Shown: positions 17,804 to 27,577, counted from the first letter of the stretch. The stretch is 64,000 bases of DNA from Leptolyngbyaceae cyanobacterium (GCA_036703985.1 DATNQN010000133.1:17783-81782); one strand, 5' to 3'. Numbers and translations are program-made. The notes: generated from the letters alone by a model not told the origin.

Positions 17804-18304
17804 CTAGCCCTGAGCATTGAACTTGTACTTATTAAGTTCCAGTATCGCTTCGCCTCTCAAGTATAAAACCCCAAATACATCAAAAATCCCAAATCCTTGC
17901 TCTTTGACTTGGTAGGAAATGGGTTGATCGCTCACTACTAAACGCGCCCAATGCTCACAGTTCCAGCCCTGAACTCCATATTTCCACTTGTTATGAAAAG
18001 CTAGAACAGAGGCGATTAAGTTTTCAAGTATCTCATCCTTATTTAAATACGGAACGGAAATTGCATCTTTGAACTTATCACCAAGTTCATGTATTCTAAG
18101 ACAACCGCGATTATAAAGCTGCCCTGCTTGGCTGGGTCCCCAAGCAATTGCTGAAGTATCTGATAGCGCTACGCTGTAATGCCAAAAGCCATCAAATCGT
18201 TGTACCAACGTTCCTGAACGCTTTGATAAAGGATTCCAACATCCCTGTATTTTCTCAATTAGCTCACTATCGTTATCTATATCTATGTCTTGTTGCAGAT
18301 TCAT
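17804..18304 (-). CDS. LRAT/NlpC-P60-superfamily-like hypothetical protein
   Basis: 166 residues. GFWHYSVAL at about residue 40 and WNCEHWARLV at about residue 120 have the spacing of the catalytic His and Cys (H...NCEH) in LRAT-like members of the NlpC/P60 superfamily, which act as acyltransferases or thiol hydrolases. No signal peptide or clear membrane segment. It begins 43 bp downstream of the truncated toxin remnant and on the same strand. Substrate unknown; the assignment rests on these two motifs. Confidence 0.65.
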   Translation of the reverse strand: MNLQQDIDIDNDSELIEKIQGCWNPLSKRSGTLVQRFDGFWHYSVALSDTSAIAWGPSQAGQLYNRGCLRIHELGDKFKDAISVPYLNKDEILENLIASVLAFHNKWKYGVQGWNCEHWARLVVSDQPISYQVKEQGFGIFDVFGVLYLRGEAILELNKYKFNAQG

Positions 18305-18347
18305 AGTATTTTTTTAAATCCTTTTATCTTCAGTAAACGGTATTGAT

Positions 18348-18419
18348 CTATTTGTCTAATTTAGCCCATTCGTTAAAATCTGCAAAAGCAGAAGATTCAA
18401 AAACAATTCTTCTGCTCAT
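18348..18419 (-). pseudogene. truncated YoeB-type toxin
   Basis: An ATG overlapping the antitoxin stop (ATGA) opens a 23-codon frame, MSRRIVFESSAFADFNEWAKLDK, followed by TAG. This matches the first strand and helix of YoeB/Txe mRNA interferases, which are normally about 85 residues. The catalytic half (SRRI...HRLVY...FHY) is absent from the following sequence in all frames, so it looks deleted rather than frameshifted. The adjacent gene begins 43 bp later. The toxin cannot be active. Confidence 0.75.
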
Positions 18420-18640
18420 GGTAAATCTTGTAAATTAACTTCAACTAAATTTTGATGCAGTTTAACATTTTCAACTGCTCTCAACAAACGATTTTTGTTA
18501 GCTTCTGATTTGAAAAGATACTCGGTTTCGTCAATTTCGGAAATAATGATTTCAATTTCTTTATCTCCAAAATTTGCTTTGATTTCCTCTAAAAAATTGA
18601 GGTCAATTTCACTAGCTTTTAAACGATAAACTGTTGACAT
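18416..18640 (-). CDS. YefM/Axe-like antitoxin, now without an intact toxin
   Basis: 74 residues. The C-terminal part NKNRLLRAVENVKLHQNLVEVNLQDL is the typical toxin-binding helix and tail of antitoxins paired with YoeB/Txe. The N-terminus (YRLKASEIDLNFLEEIKANF) precedes a beta strand (EIEIIISE). Its TGA overlaps the ATG of the toxin remnant, showing the original operon layout. It is expressed alone, if at all, and could neutralise related toxins elsewhere. Confidence 0.75.
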   Translation of the reverse strand: MSTVYRLKASEIDLNFLEEIKANFGDKEIEIIISEIDETEYLFKSEANKNRLLRAVENVKLHQNLVEVNLQDLP

Positions 18641-18905
18641 TATTGATACCTATTTTCAAGGCGGATATAAAACACAATGCCATCCTAGCATAGTGGTATT
18701 CCAAGCCTGCAACTCCTATTGATGTAAGTTCGATAACCGCGTAGGTTTCGCCAGTCGTATACATCGCTGCTTCACCGACATCAAGGACGCATTCTCTAGC
18801 TAGCAACTTGAGTTATTACCCAAGGAACAGGCATTTTCAGCAGAATTCAGTAACTTAGTAGTAGAAAAAGCGAATCTATTAATCCATTGATTGAAGAGAG
18901 TTATT

Positions 18906-21326
18906 ATGTCCGAACTGATTCAAGCTGTTCTTGATAGCCAAGAAAAAAGCGATCTTCGCCAATTTTTCAGCCAGTTACGGCAGCAGGAAAAGCCTTACCT
19001 TTTGCGTAACGACATTCTGCATGAGTTTTCGGAATACTGCAAAAATCAGCAAAAACCGGAAAATTTTATTAATTCTTCTCATTTGGGCAAACTGATTTAT
19101 TACACTCAGGAAGTTATTCGAGAAGATGGGAATTTATATCTAGTAATTCGGCCAAAGATTGCTTCCCAAGAAGTTTACCGTTTAACGGAAGATTTGGCGA
19201 TCGATCCGATTACGGTACAAGAGTTGTTAGATTTGCGCGATCGTTTTGTCAATCACTTTCATCCTAACGAAGGCGACATTTTAGAACTAGATTTCGGGCC
19301 GTTTTACGATTACTCTCCTACGATGCGCGACCCGAAAAATATCGGCAAAGGTGTACAATTTCTCAACCGATATTTGTCGAGTAAATTGTTGCAAGAACCG
19401 GGACAATGGCAGGAAGCTTTATTTAGTTTTTTGCGGCTTCATACTTACAACGGTAATCAATTGTTGATTAACGAGAGAATCCAATCTCAACAGCAATTAT
19501 CTGACCGGGTGAAAAACGCGATCGCATTTCTGAACAACCGACCTCAAAACCAAGCATACCAAGAGTTTCGCTACGATTTGGAAACGATGGGTTTTGCACC
19601 GGGTTGGGGTAACACCGCCAATAGAGTTCAAGAAACTCTGGGAATGCTAGATGAACTAATCGACTCTCCAGATAATCAAACTCTGGAAGCCTTTCTTTCT
19701 CGCATTCCAATGATTTTTAAGATCGTTTTGGTATCTTCTCATGGTTGGTTTGCACAAGAGGGAGTGTTGGGAAGACCCGATACAGGCGGTCAAGTAGTTT
19801 ACGTTCTCGACCAAGCAAAAAGTTTAGAAAAGCAACTGCAAGAAGATATCTTTTTAGCTGGGTTAAATGTTCTCAATATCCAGCCAAAAGTGATTATTCT
19901 CACTCGCTTAATTCCGAATAGCGATGGAACTCGTTGTAATCAACGTTTGGAGAAAGTTCACGGGACAGATGATGCTTGGATTTTGCGCGTACCTTTCCGA
20001 GAATTCAATCCCAATATAACTAATAATTGGATTTCTCGATTTGAAATTTGGCCATATCTGGAAACTTATGCCATTGATTCGGAAAAAGAAATTTTGGCAG
20101 AATTTCAAGGTAAACCAGATTTGATTGTCGGTAACTATTCCGATGGTAATTTAGTCGCCTTTCTCTTAGCGCGTCGTCTTAAGGTTACTCAATGTAATAT
20201 CGCCCACGCTTTGGAAAAATCTAAATACTTGTTTAGTAACTTGTACTGGCAAGAATCAGAAGAAACATATCATTTTTCTTTACATTTTACAGCCGATTTG
20301 CTAGCCATGAATGCTGCTAACTTTATCATGACCAGCACTTATCAAGAAATCGTGGGAAATCCCGATAGCGTAGGACAATACGAATCTTATAAGTGTTTTT
20401 CGATGCCCGATTTGTATCACGTTGTTAATGGAATTGAGTTATTCAGTCCTAAGTTTAACGTAGTACCGCCGGGGGTAAACGAGAATGTTTACTTTCCCTA
20501 CACACGCCATGAAGAACGCATTCCCAGCGATCGCGATCGTTTAGAGGAAATGTTGTTTACTTTAGAAGATCCAGCACATATTTTTGGTAAATTAGACGAT
20601 TCCAGCAAGCGTCCCCTTTTCTCAATGGCGCGTCTCGATCGCATTAAAAATATCACTGGTTTAGCAGAATGTTTTGGCAAAAGTCAAGCACTTCAAGAAC
20701 GTTGTAACTTAATTTTAGTTGCTGGAAAATTGCGGGTGGAAGAATCAACGGATCGGGAAGAAATTAGCGAAATTGAAAAGCTTTACAGTATCATCGATCA
20801 GTACAATTTACATGGCAAAATTCGCTGGTTAGGGGTGCGTTTACCTAAAAATGATTCTGGCGAAATTTATCGCATTATAGCCGATCGCCAAGGTATTTTT
20901 GTTCAACCTGCTTTATTTGAAGCTTTTGGTTTGACAATTTTGGAATCAATGATTTCTGGATTACCTACTTTTGCAACTCAATTTGGTGGCCCATTAGAGA
21001 TTATTCAGGATAAAGTGAATGGCTTTTACATTAACCCCACAAATTTAGAAGAAACTGCCGATAAAATTCTCGATTTTGTTTCTAAATGCGATCAAAATCC
21101 TGATTATTGGCATGAAATTGCTCAGAAAGGAATTGACAGGGTGTACAGTACATATACGTGGAAAATTCATACCACTAAGTTGCTATCTTTGGCGCGGATT
21201 TATGGTTTTTGGAATTTTACTTCCAAGGAAAAACGGGAAGATTTGTTGCGCTACATTGAATCTTTGTTCTATTTGTTGTTTAAGCCAAGGGCGCAACGTT
21301 TGTTAGAAAAGCATATGCAAAGTTAA
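18906..21326 (+). CDS. susA: sucrose synthase
   Basis: 806 residues, the standard length. It catalyses sucrose + UDP to fructose + UDP-glucose reversibly. The N-terminal 260 residues are the sucrose-synthase-specific region (for example MGFAPGWGNTANRVQETLGML). The GT-B core begins at VLVSSHGWFAQEGVLGRPDTGGQVVYVLDQ, where the glycine loop binds UDP. The C-terminal donor site has FEAFGLTILESMISGLPTFAT with the E-x7-E motif. The ATG at 18906 is preferred over the upstream TTG at 18891, which overlaps the ribosome-site-like GAAGAGAG. Cyanobacterial SusA links sucrose breakdown to glycogen and polysaccharide synthesis. Single gene. Confidence 0.96.
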   Translation: MSELIQAVLDSQEKSDLRQFFSQLRQQEKPYLLRNDILHEFSEYCKNQQKPENFINSSHLGKLIYYTQEVIREDGNLYLVIRPKIASQEVYRLTEDLAIDPITVQELLDLRDRFVNHFHPNEGDILELDFGPFYDYSPTMRDPKNIGKGVQFLNRYLSSKLLQEPGQWQEALFSFLRLHTYNGNQLLINERIQSQQQLSDRVKNAIAFLNNRPQNQAYQEFRYDLETMGFAPGWGNTANRVQETLGMLDELIDSPDNQTLEAFLSRIPMIFKIVLVSSHGWFAQEGVLGRPDTGGQVVYVLDQAKSLEKQLQEDIFLAGLNVLNIQPKVIILTRLIPNSDGTRCNQRLEKVHGTDDAWILRVPFREFNPNITNNWISRFEIWPYLETYAIDSEKEILAEFQGKPDLIVGNYSDGNLVAFLLARRLKVTQCNIAHALEKSKYLFSNLYWQESEETYHFSLHFTADLLAMNAANFIMTSTYQEIVGNPDSVGQYESYKCFSMPDLYHVVNGIELFSPKFNVVPPGVNENVYFPYTRHEERIPSDRDRLEEMLFTLEDPAHIFGKLDDSSKRPLFSMARLDRIKNITGLAECFGKSQALQERCNLILVAGKLRVEESTDREEISEIEKLYSIIDQYNLHGKIRWLGVRLPKNDSGEIYRIIADRQGIFVQPALFEAFGLTILESMISGLPTFATQFGGPLEIIQDKVNGFYINPTNLEETADKILDFVSKCDQNPDYWHEIAQKGIDRVYSTYTWKIHTTKLLSLARIYGFWNFTSKEKREDLLRYIESLFYLLFKPRAQRLLEKHMQS

Positions 21327-21339
21327 GGAGTATATTTTA

Positions 21340-21387
21340 GTTTGTAGTGAGGACTTTAGTCTAAGGACTAAAGTCCTTACTACAAAC
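21340..21387. repeat. 22-bp inverted repeat between susA and the ABC-F gene
   Basis: Arms 21340-21361 and 21366-21387 are complementary except for one position, with a 4-base loop. The core is AGGACTTTAGTC/GACTAAAGTCCT. It is the same family as 2019-2130. It touches the stop codon of the minus-strand gene and probably terminates both convergent transcripts. Confidence 0.8.
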
Positions 21388-23309
21388 TATGTTACTCTTT
21401 CTGCTAATTCCAACCAACGTTCGGTAGCGGTATCGATCGCATTAGTCAATTCGGCTAATCTTTCGGTCAATTTCTGCATTTCCGTAAAATCATTGGGAGG
21501 GTTATTATAAAGCATTTTTTCCACTGCTTCTTTTTCGGCTTCCATTTCGGGAATCTGGGTTTCTAGCATTTCGTATTCCCGCTTTTCTTTGAAAGAAAGT
21601 TTACCGGGTTTAGATGATTTTTCAGGTGAAGGGGCTGGTTTTTGTTCTTTCGGTTTAGTATCGGCAACTTTTGGTTCCAAAGGTTTAGCTTCTGCTTCTT
21701 CTTCGGCTTTTTTGTAATCCAAATATACCGAATAATTGCCGGGATACAAGCGTAAATTGCCGCCAGACTCGAAGGAGAATACCATGTCGATCGTGCGATC
21801 GAGAAAATAGCGATCGTGGGATACCACAATGACGCAACCGTTAAAATCTTCCAAATATTCTTCTAAAACCGATAACGTTTGCACATCTAAATCGTTAGTC
21901 GGTTCATCCAAAATCAATACATTCGGCGCACTCATCAACACGCGCAACAAAAATAGCCGCCGTTTTTCACCACCAGAAAGTTTATTAATTGGCGCATATT
22001 GTTGATTGGGTGGAAACAAAAATCTCTCCAACATTTGGGAAGCGGTGATGATGCTTCCATCTGCGGTTTTAACGAGTTCGGCTACATTTTTCAGGTACTC
22101 GATCGTTCGTTGATTTTCGTTCATTGTCACATCATCCGAGTGTTGGTCAAAATAACCAATATGGATGGTGGAACCGAGTTCTACCGTACCTGAATCCGGT
22201 TGCACTCGTCCGGTTATAATATCCATCAAAGTGGATTTTCCCGCACCGTTACTACCAATAATACCGATGCGATCTTCGGGATTGAAGTTGTAGGTGAAAT
22301 CTTTAATTAAAGTGCGATCGCCATACGCTTTGCAGATATTCGTTAATTCGATAACTTTCTTACCAATGCGACGACCGGGAGTAGTAATATCTACTTTACC
22401 TTGCACTTGCTTGAATTCCTGTCCTTGCATTTCCCGAATGCGATCGATCCGGGCTTTTTGCTTGGTGCTGCGTGCTTTTGGCCCACGCTTCAACCATTCC
22501 AACTCTCGGCGCAACACTCCGGCGTGTTTGCGTTGACTGCTGGCGGCGATTTCTTCCGCTTCCGCTTTTTTCTCCAAATAATAAGCGTAATTGCCAGAAT
22601 AAGTGTAGAGGTCTGCGCGATCGATCTCGATAATTCGATTAGTAACGCGATCGAGAAAATAGCGATCGTGCGTAATCAACAACAACGCACCCCGAAAGCG
22701 ATTCAAATAACTTTGCAACCATTCCACCGACAACGCATCCAAATGGTTAGTCGGCTCATCCATTAATAATACATCCGGTTCCGATAATAGCGCCGCCGCC
22801 AGTGCAATTCGCTTGCGATAACCTCCTGATAAATCGCCAATTTTGGCATCAAAATCTTCAATTCCCAACTTAGTCAAAATGATTTTGGCATTAGTTTCCA
22901 GTTCCCACGCACCCACTGCTTCCATGCGTCGAGAAACGCTATACATTCGCGCCATCAATTTTTCAGTGTCGCCTTGTCCGTGCGCCACTTTATCGGAAAG
23001 TTCCTCATATTCCCGCACCAATGCCATTTTTTCGCCACTATCGGCAAACACTTGCTCTAAAACCGTGTGATTCTCGTCTAAATCTGGCTGTTGCGGCAGG
23101 TAAACAATTTTAGATCCCGAATTGACCCAAATTTCGCCACTGTCGATCGGCTCCATTCCGGCAATCATTTTCAGCAATGTGGATTTTCCAGAGCCGTTGG
23201 TGCCGATTAGCCCTACTTTATCGCCTTCATCCAGGCTAAAGCTAGCATCTCGCAAAATTTCCTTGATGCCAAAGTCTTTTTTAACAGAGCGGAGGGTGAA
23301 AATAGTCAT
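21387..23309 (-). CDS. ABC-F family ATPase (Uup-like)
   Basis: 640 residues with two ABC ATPase domains and no membrane segments. Walker A motifs GTNGSGKSTLLKM (about residue 36) and GSNGAGKSTLMDI (about residue 353). Signatures LSGGYRKRIALA and LSGGEKRRLFLLR. Walker B LLMDEPTNHLD and LILDEPTNDLD. The Lys/Arg-rich linker between domains (LKRGPKARSTKQKARIDRI) and the C-terminal coiled coil (LETQIPEMEAEKEAVEKML...TERLAEL) mark the Uup branch. ABC-F proteins act on ribosomes, and Uup is linked to DNA stability. Cytosolic. Confidence 0.93.
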   Translation of the reverse strand: MTIFTLRSVKKDFGIKEILRDASFSLDEGDKVGLIGTNGSGKSTLLKMIAGMEPIDSGEIWVNSGSKIVYLPQQPDLDENHTVLEQVFADSGEKMALVREYEELSDKVAHGQGDTEKLMARMYSVSRRMEAVGAWELETNAKIILTKLGIEDFDAKIGDLSGGYRKRIALAAALLSEPDVLLMDEPTNHLDALSVEWLQSYLNRFRGALLLITHDRYFLDRVTNRIIEIDRADLYTYSGNYAYYLEKKAEAEEIAASSQRKHAGVLRRELEWLKRGPKARSTKQKARIDRIREMQGQEFKQVQGKVDITTPGRRIGKKVIELTNICKAYGDRTLIKDFTYNFNPEDRIGIIGSNGAGKSTLMDIITGRVQPDSGTVELGSTIHIGYFDQHSDDVTMNENQRTIEYLKNVAELVKTADGSIITASQMLERFLFPPNQQYAPINKLSGGEKRRLFLLRVLMSAPNVLILDEPTNDLDVQTLSVLEEYLEDFNGCVIVVSHDRYFLDRTIDMVFSFESGGNLRLYPGNYSVYLDYKKAEEEAEAKPLEPKVADTKPKEQKPAPSPEKSSKPGKLSFKEKREYEMLETQIPEMEAEKEAVEKMLYNNPPNDFTEMQKLTERLAELTNAIDTATERWLELAERVT

Positions 23310-23339
23310 GAGTCAGGGGTGAGCTACCGATCACCTAGT

Positions 23340-23490
23340 CTAGCAATGAAGGATAAAGTGTAAAGGATGAAGGATGAAGTGTGAAGGATGAAGGATGAAG
23401 TCAGAATTCAGAATTCAGTAGTCACAAAATTTTCCCTTTTTCCCTTTCCCCTTTCCCTCTGCCCCCAGCCACCTGCCCCCTGCCCCTAGC
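23340..23490. repeat. GAAGGATGAAGT repeat and CCCTTTCCC tract
   Basis: About six imperfect units of AAAGGATGAAGGATGAAGTG at 23343-23400, AGAATTCAGAATTCAG, and a pyrimidine tract up to 23490, between the divergent ABC-F gene and the S10 peptidase gene. The promoter of both must lie within or beside this repeat. Confidence 0.65.
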
Positions 23491-23501
23491 CCCTTTATCT
23501 T

Positions 23502-25001
23502 ATGACCGACGCCCCCACTCAGCCCACAACCCGCAAAGGTACTACTACCGAACATACCTTATCGCTTCCCGATCGAGAAATTCGCTACACTGCAACCGCT
23601 GAATGGCAAACCTTATTTAAAGAGGAAAAGCCAATTGCGGAAATGTTTCACGTAGCTTATTTAACCCAGAGTGAGGAAGCAGCAACGCGACCTCTCACCT
23701 TTGTATTTAATGGTGGGCCAGGTGCAGCTTCCGCATACTTGCACATGGGCGCGTTGGGGCCAAAACGGGTTTATTTCGGAGAGAAAGGCAGTCTCCCCAA
23801 ACCCCCGGTGCGGGTAGTAGAAAATCTGGAAACTTGGTTGATTTTTACCGATTTGGTGTTTATCGATCCAATTGGCACGGGTTTCAGTCGCAGTTTGCCG
23901 CCAAACAAAGATTCCCAAGCTAAATCTGACGATAAAGACGATTCAAAAGAAACAGATAAACCGAAAGAAACAGAATTTTGGGAAGTGGAACGGGACTTAA
24001 ACGGCTTAGGAGAGTTTATTCAAAGATTCCTTTCCCGCCAGAAACGCTGGTTATCGCCTATATTTATTGCTGGAGAGAGTTACGGCGGTTTCCGAGTTGC
24101 CAAGTTAGCCAGGAAGTTACAACAAGAATTTGGTGTGGGTCTTTCCGGTGCAATTCTGATTTCTCCTGCTTTAGAGTTCAGCTTGTTGGGAGGAAATGAT
24201 TACAACCTCACATCATGGGCGACGCTGTTTCCTTCTTTAGCGGCGGCTGGTGCTTTTCACGATCGCGCTCGGTGGGCCAAAGAACCGGGCAATCTGCCAG
24301 CGCACATGACTGCTGCGGAACAGTTTGCCCGCAAAACCTTGATTCCCCTGTTAGCAATGGGCGATACTCTGACACCAGATGAACGTCAGACAGCGTATCA
24401 GCAGATAGCTGATTTGATTGGCTTACCTTTGCCAATCGTGGAAAGACAGGAGGGAAGGATTGATATTGAAGTTTTTGCTAGGGAGTTGTTGCGCGATCGG
24501 CAACGAATTGTGGGACTATATGATGCGTCGGTGACTGCGATCGATCCTTTTCCCGATCGTCTCACATACGAAGGTAGCGATCCAACTTTAGATGGGCTCG
24601 ATCGATTATTTACAGGTGCGATTAACAGTCACTTACGAGATACTTTGGGAGTAGAAACTGACCTAACTTACAACTTACTCAATTTAGAAACATTCAAAGC
24701 TTGGAAATTTGACCTCAAAGGAGATTTAAAACAGGGCTTTATTGGCGCAGTTGACGATTTGCGGATAGGAATGACACTCAATCCTTATATGCAGGTATAC
24801 ATCACCCACGGATTTTTCGATCTCGTTACTCCTTATTTTGCTTCTAACCATTTAGCAGATTTAATGAAACTAAATCCCGAACTTCGCCCGAATCTAACCC
24901 TCAAACATTTTCTAGGTGGCCATATGTTTTACGCTTGGGATGAATCTCGCCAGCAATGGTATAACGAGATGAAAGCTTTTTATCAAAAGGCTATAGAATG
25001 A
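23502..25001 (+). CDS. S10-family serine carboxypeptidase-like protein
   Basis: 499 residues with the alpha/beta-hydrolase motifs of S10 peptidases: the oxyanion NGGPGAAS (about residue 70), the nucleophile GESYGG with Ser at about 193, Asp in THGFFDLVTPYFAS (about 441) and His in FLGGHMFY (about 474). There is no signal peptide, unlike eukaryotic members. A charged stretch (SQAKSDDKDDSKETDKPKE, about residues 140-158) looks like a flexible loop insertion. It is probably a peptidase acting on C-termini; substrate unknown. Confidence 0.88.
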   Translation: MTDAPTQPTTRKGTTTEHTLSLPDREIRYTATAEWQTLFKEEKPIAEMFHVAYLTQSEEAATRPLTFVFNGGPGAASAYLHMGALGPKRVYFGEKGSLPKPPVRVVENLETWLIFTDLVFIDPIGTGFSRSLPPNKDSQAKSDDKDDSKETDKPKETEFWEVERDLNGLGEFIQRFLSRQKRWLSPIFIAGESYGGFRVAKLARKLQQEFGVGLSGAILISPALEFSLLGGNDYNLTSWATLFPSLAAAGAFHDRARWAKEPGNLPAHMTAAEQFARKTLIPLLAMGDTLTPDERQTAYQQIADLIGLPLPIVERQEGRIDIEVFARELLRDRQRIVGLYDASVTAIDPFPDRLTYEGSDPTLDGLDRLFTGAINSHLRDTLGVETDLTYNLLNLETFKAWKFDLKGDLKQGFIGAVDDLRIGMTLNPYMQVYITHGFFDLVTPYFASNHLADLMKLNPELRPNLTLKHFLGGHMFYAWDESRQQWYNEMKAFYQKAIE

Positions 25002-25094
25002 TACAAAATACTTTTACCAAGGTGGGTTTGGTGATGAACTTGTCTATGGGAATCAAGGATTGTCGTCTAATACCATTTCAATTTTAATGCGTTA

Positions 25095-25235
25095 CACATC
25101 GACCCCCCCAGCCCCCCTTAGCAAGGGGGGAGCAAGAAAAGTATTTGTATCAATGATTTCGTGAATAATCCCTTTCTTATCTGTGTTCATCTGTGTTCAT
25201 CTGTATTCATCTGTGGTAAAAAAAAATTAACCCCT
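25095..25235. repeat. CCCCCC...GGGGGG hairpin and TCTGTGTTCA repeats
   Basis: At 25101-25131 a CCCCCCCAGCCCCCCTTAGCAAGGGGGG hairpin-type element, then four units of ATCTGT(G/A)TTC at 25178-25217. Both are dispersed families seen elsewhere in the window (46003-46040 and 36071-36102; 47775-47830 and 61438-61490). Confidence 0.7.
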
Positions 25236-25267
25236 GACTCCCACAGATCACTCTTAAACTACCAATG

Positions 25268-26086
25268 CTAGTGATTCAAAACAAACCAATCGAGCATTTT
25301 TCGCGCAATACTAGCTCTGGGGGGAAGTTGTGGCAAATTGTGTTTGTTAAACCAAGCCGCATCAGTTAACTCTTCAGGCTCGATCGCAATTTCACCACTT
25401 GCATAAGTAGCGATAAAACCAATCATCAAAGAGTTAGGAAATGGCCAAGGTTGCGATCCAAAATAACGAATATCTTTAATTTCAATCCCAACTTCTTCTC
25501 GCACTTCTCTAATTAAAGTTTCTTCCAAAGATTCGCCTGCTTCTACAAATCCCGCTAAAATACTATACATTCCCGGCGGATATCGATGAGCGCGAGCCAA
25601 CAATATATCATCACCGCGATAAATCAACACGATTACAGCTGGAGAAAGGCGCGGATAACTAACTAAACCACAACTAGGACAACGCTTTGCACGTTCGTGG
25701 GGTAATTGGGTAGTCGGTGTTGCACAGTGTCCGCAATACTGATGGTTGCGATCCCAGTCTACAATCTGAACGGCACGACCTGCGATCGCAAATAATTCAT
25801 CGCCTAAGCTTTCGTAGAGTTCCCGCAGTCCCCGAAAAGTCATATGATCGGGAGCAACAGCATCTTTCGCCAATTCTGCCGCGTAACAAGGTTGGTTGTC
25901 CAGCGTACCGAGAAATTGTATCCGCATCGGTACTAAGCCAATCTCCTTCAAACTAATCAGCTTAGGAATTTCGGTAATCGTTTCTTTGTGGCGAACTAGC
26001 AACTTATTGCCAACAAACGCGAACCACCAGGCGGGTTCAGATTGGACTTCAGGAGGTGCTATCCCTGGAATGAAGGTTCGATTCAT
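25268..26086 (-). CDS. nudC: NADH pyrophosphatase (NAD-capped RNA/NADH hydrolase)
   Basis: 272 residues from the ATG at 26086 (a TTG at 26161 would extend it). A zinc ribbon YCGHC...RCPSC at about residues 117-137 precedes a Nudix domain with the Nudix box GFVEAGESLEETLIREVREEVG and the NudC-specific SQPWPFPNS motif a few residues downstream. It hydrolyses NADH and NAD-capped RNA to NMN(H) and AMP ends. An additional N-terminal domain (about residues 1-110) is normal for NudC. Cytosolic, single gene. Confidence 0.94.
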   Translation of the reverse strand: MNRTFIPGIAPPEVQSEPAWWFAFVGNKLLVRHKETITEIPKLISLKEIGLVPMRIQFLGTLDNQPCYAAELAKDAVAPDHMTFRGLRELYESLGDELFAIAGRAVQIVDWDRNHQYCGHCATPTTQLPHERAKRCPSCGLVSYPRLSPAVIVLIYRGDDILLARAHRYPPGMYSILAGFVEAGESLEETLIREVREEVGIEIKDIRYFGSQPWPFPNSLMIGFIATYASGEIAIEPEELTDAAWFNKHNLPQLPPRASIARKMLDWFVLNH

Positions 26087-26197
26087 GTAATTAAGATACC
26101 ATAATGGGAAATATTTTATCTGTTTCTCGGCTTTGGTAATAGGATACTCAGTTATTAGCAACGTTAAAAAGTTAAAATCAAAAGCAAATAAAGGATG

Positions 26198-27577
26198 CTA
26201 ATCCCCTTTTTCTTGGCGTGGAATGTAAACAACAAACTTTGTACATTCTCCTACTTTACTGATTAATTCAATTTTGCCATTTTGAAGCTCCACACATTTT
26301 TTCACTACTGCGAGTCCCAAACCACTGCCTGAAACACTCTCCACATTTTGACCGCGATAAAAGGGTGTGAAAATATTCTCTCGATCTTCTGGTAAGATGC
26401 CAATGCCTCGATCTTCAACTTCAAATATAATTTGCTCCGATTCGCACTGAAGTTTTAAACTAACCTGACTTTCTGAAGGCGAATACTTCATCGCATTTAG
26501 CAATAAATTACTCAAGATTGAATACAATAATTTTTCATCAAGATAAACTCGACCGGATTCGCCCTGGCTAGTAAAATTGAGAGTGTGTTGCATCAAGTTG
26601 GAAGATTGAAAATCATCCAGTAAATTTAGGCAAAATGCTTCGACATCTAGTAGTTCTGGTTTACATTCAAGCTTGCCAGTCTCGGCTCTGGTTAGGGTTA
26701 AAATATCGGTAATTAACCGATTCATCAGTTTGGCTGAGTTCTGAATTCGATATAAGTTTTTTAGTTGGCTTTGTTCGATTTTTGGCTCCAAAATTTCAGC
26801 TAATAGTTGAGAAGATGCCAGAATCACGCTCAAGGGAGTACGAAATTCGTGGGAAATCATGGAAAACAAACGTAGCTTTAAATTGCTGAGTTCTTGTTCT
26901 TGAGCTAATGTTTGTTCTAATGCTTTTAGTTTGTGGCGGCGTTTTTGTCCCCAGTAAAACATGACGATCGCACCACAAGCAACGGCAAAGCTGAGAAATA
27001 TTCCCAGTCGCTCAATAGAAGAGCGATATTGAATCTTTAATCTGGCTTGTTCTAATGAATTTTTTAGTTGTTGGTTTTCGACATCTTTAACTTCAGTTAA
27101 TAAAGTTTGGATTTGCTCCCTTAACTGCACGCTGTAGTCAGTGATCGAGTTTTGAGTTTGCATTGCTGTATTCGATCGATCGCGTTTGTAGAGTTCGATC
27201 GACTGCTGGAATAATGCCATCCGCTGCATCGTTAACTGATTTAACTGCTGTATGCGCTGTTGTTGAGATCGATCGAGGTCTGCATATTGCCGAAGCTGAC
27301 TCAACTCGGCTTTCATCTCCCGTACTGCTGCTTGGTGGCGACCTAATTCTTCTTCTCTGCCAGAGAAAATATAGCCTCGCCGTCCCGATTCGGCTACGCT
27401 CATTGCAGCATAAAAATCTGTTAAAGTTCCTAATACGTTATAAGTCGATCGCACCCGGTTCGCATTTTCTACCAACTCCGTTGTATTTTTAGAAGACACC
27501 AGGTTTACTAACGCCAATAGCAGTAAGATAGCACCCAAACTACTGGCGATCGCCTTTTCTTCAAGCGACCACTTCAT
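26198..27577 (-). CDS. sensor histidine kinase with CHASE3-type extracytoplasmic domain
   Basis: 459 residues. Membrane segment 1 ([20 protein letters not shown]), a helical CHASE3-like sensor region of about 140 residues rich in Gln (RQYADLDRSQQQRIQQLNQL), and membrane segment 2 (LGIFLSFAVACGAIVMFYWG). Then the HisKA box MISHEFRTPLSVILASSQLL and a HATPase domain with N box NLLLNAMKYSP, G1 EVEDRGIGILPEDRENIFTPFYRG and G2 GSGLGLAVVK. The ATG at 27577 is chosen because the longer frame would run into the divergent regulator gene. Its partner is the response regulator 42 bp away. The signal is unknown. Confidence 0.92.
   Translation of the reverse strand: MKWSLEEKAIASSLGAILLLLALVNLVSSKNTTELVENANRVRSTYNVLGTLTDFYAAMSVAESGRRGYIFSGREEELGRHQAAVREMKAELSQLRQYADLDRSQQQRIQQLNQLTMQRMALFQQSIELYKRDRSNTAMQTQNSITDYSVQLREQIQTLLTEVKDVENQQLKNSLEQARLKIQYRSSIERLGIFLSFAVACGAIVMFYWGQKRRHKLKALEQTLAQEQELSNLKLRLFSMISHEFRTPLSVILASSQLLAEILEPKIEQSQLKNLYRIQNSAKLMNRLITDILTLTRAETGKLECKPELLDVEAFCLNLLDDFQSSNLMQHTLNFTSQGESGRVYLDEKLLYSILSNLLLNAMKYSPSESQVSLKLQCESEQIIFEVEDRGIGILPEDRENIFTPFYRGQNVESVSGSGLGLAVVKKCVELQNGKIELISKVGECTKFVVYIPRQEKGD

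Noticed and set aside
18612..18806. 64-codon frame in the spacer upstream of susA
   Set aside because: Overlaps the antitoxin start and has no ribosome site.
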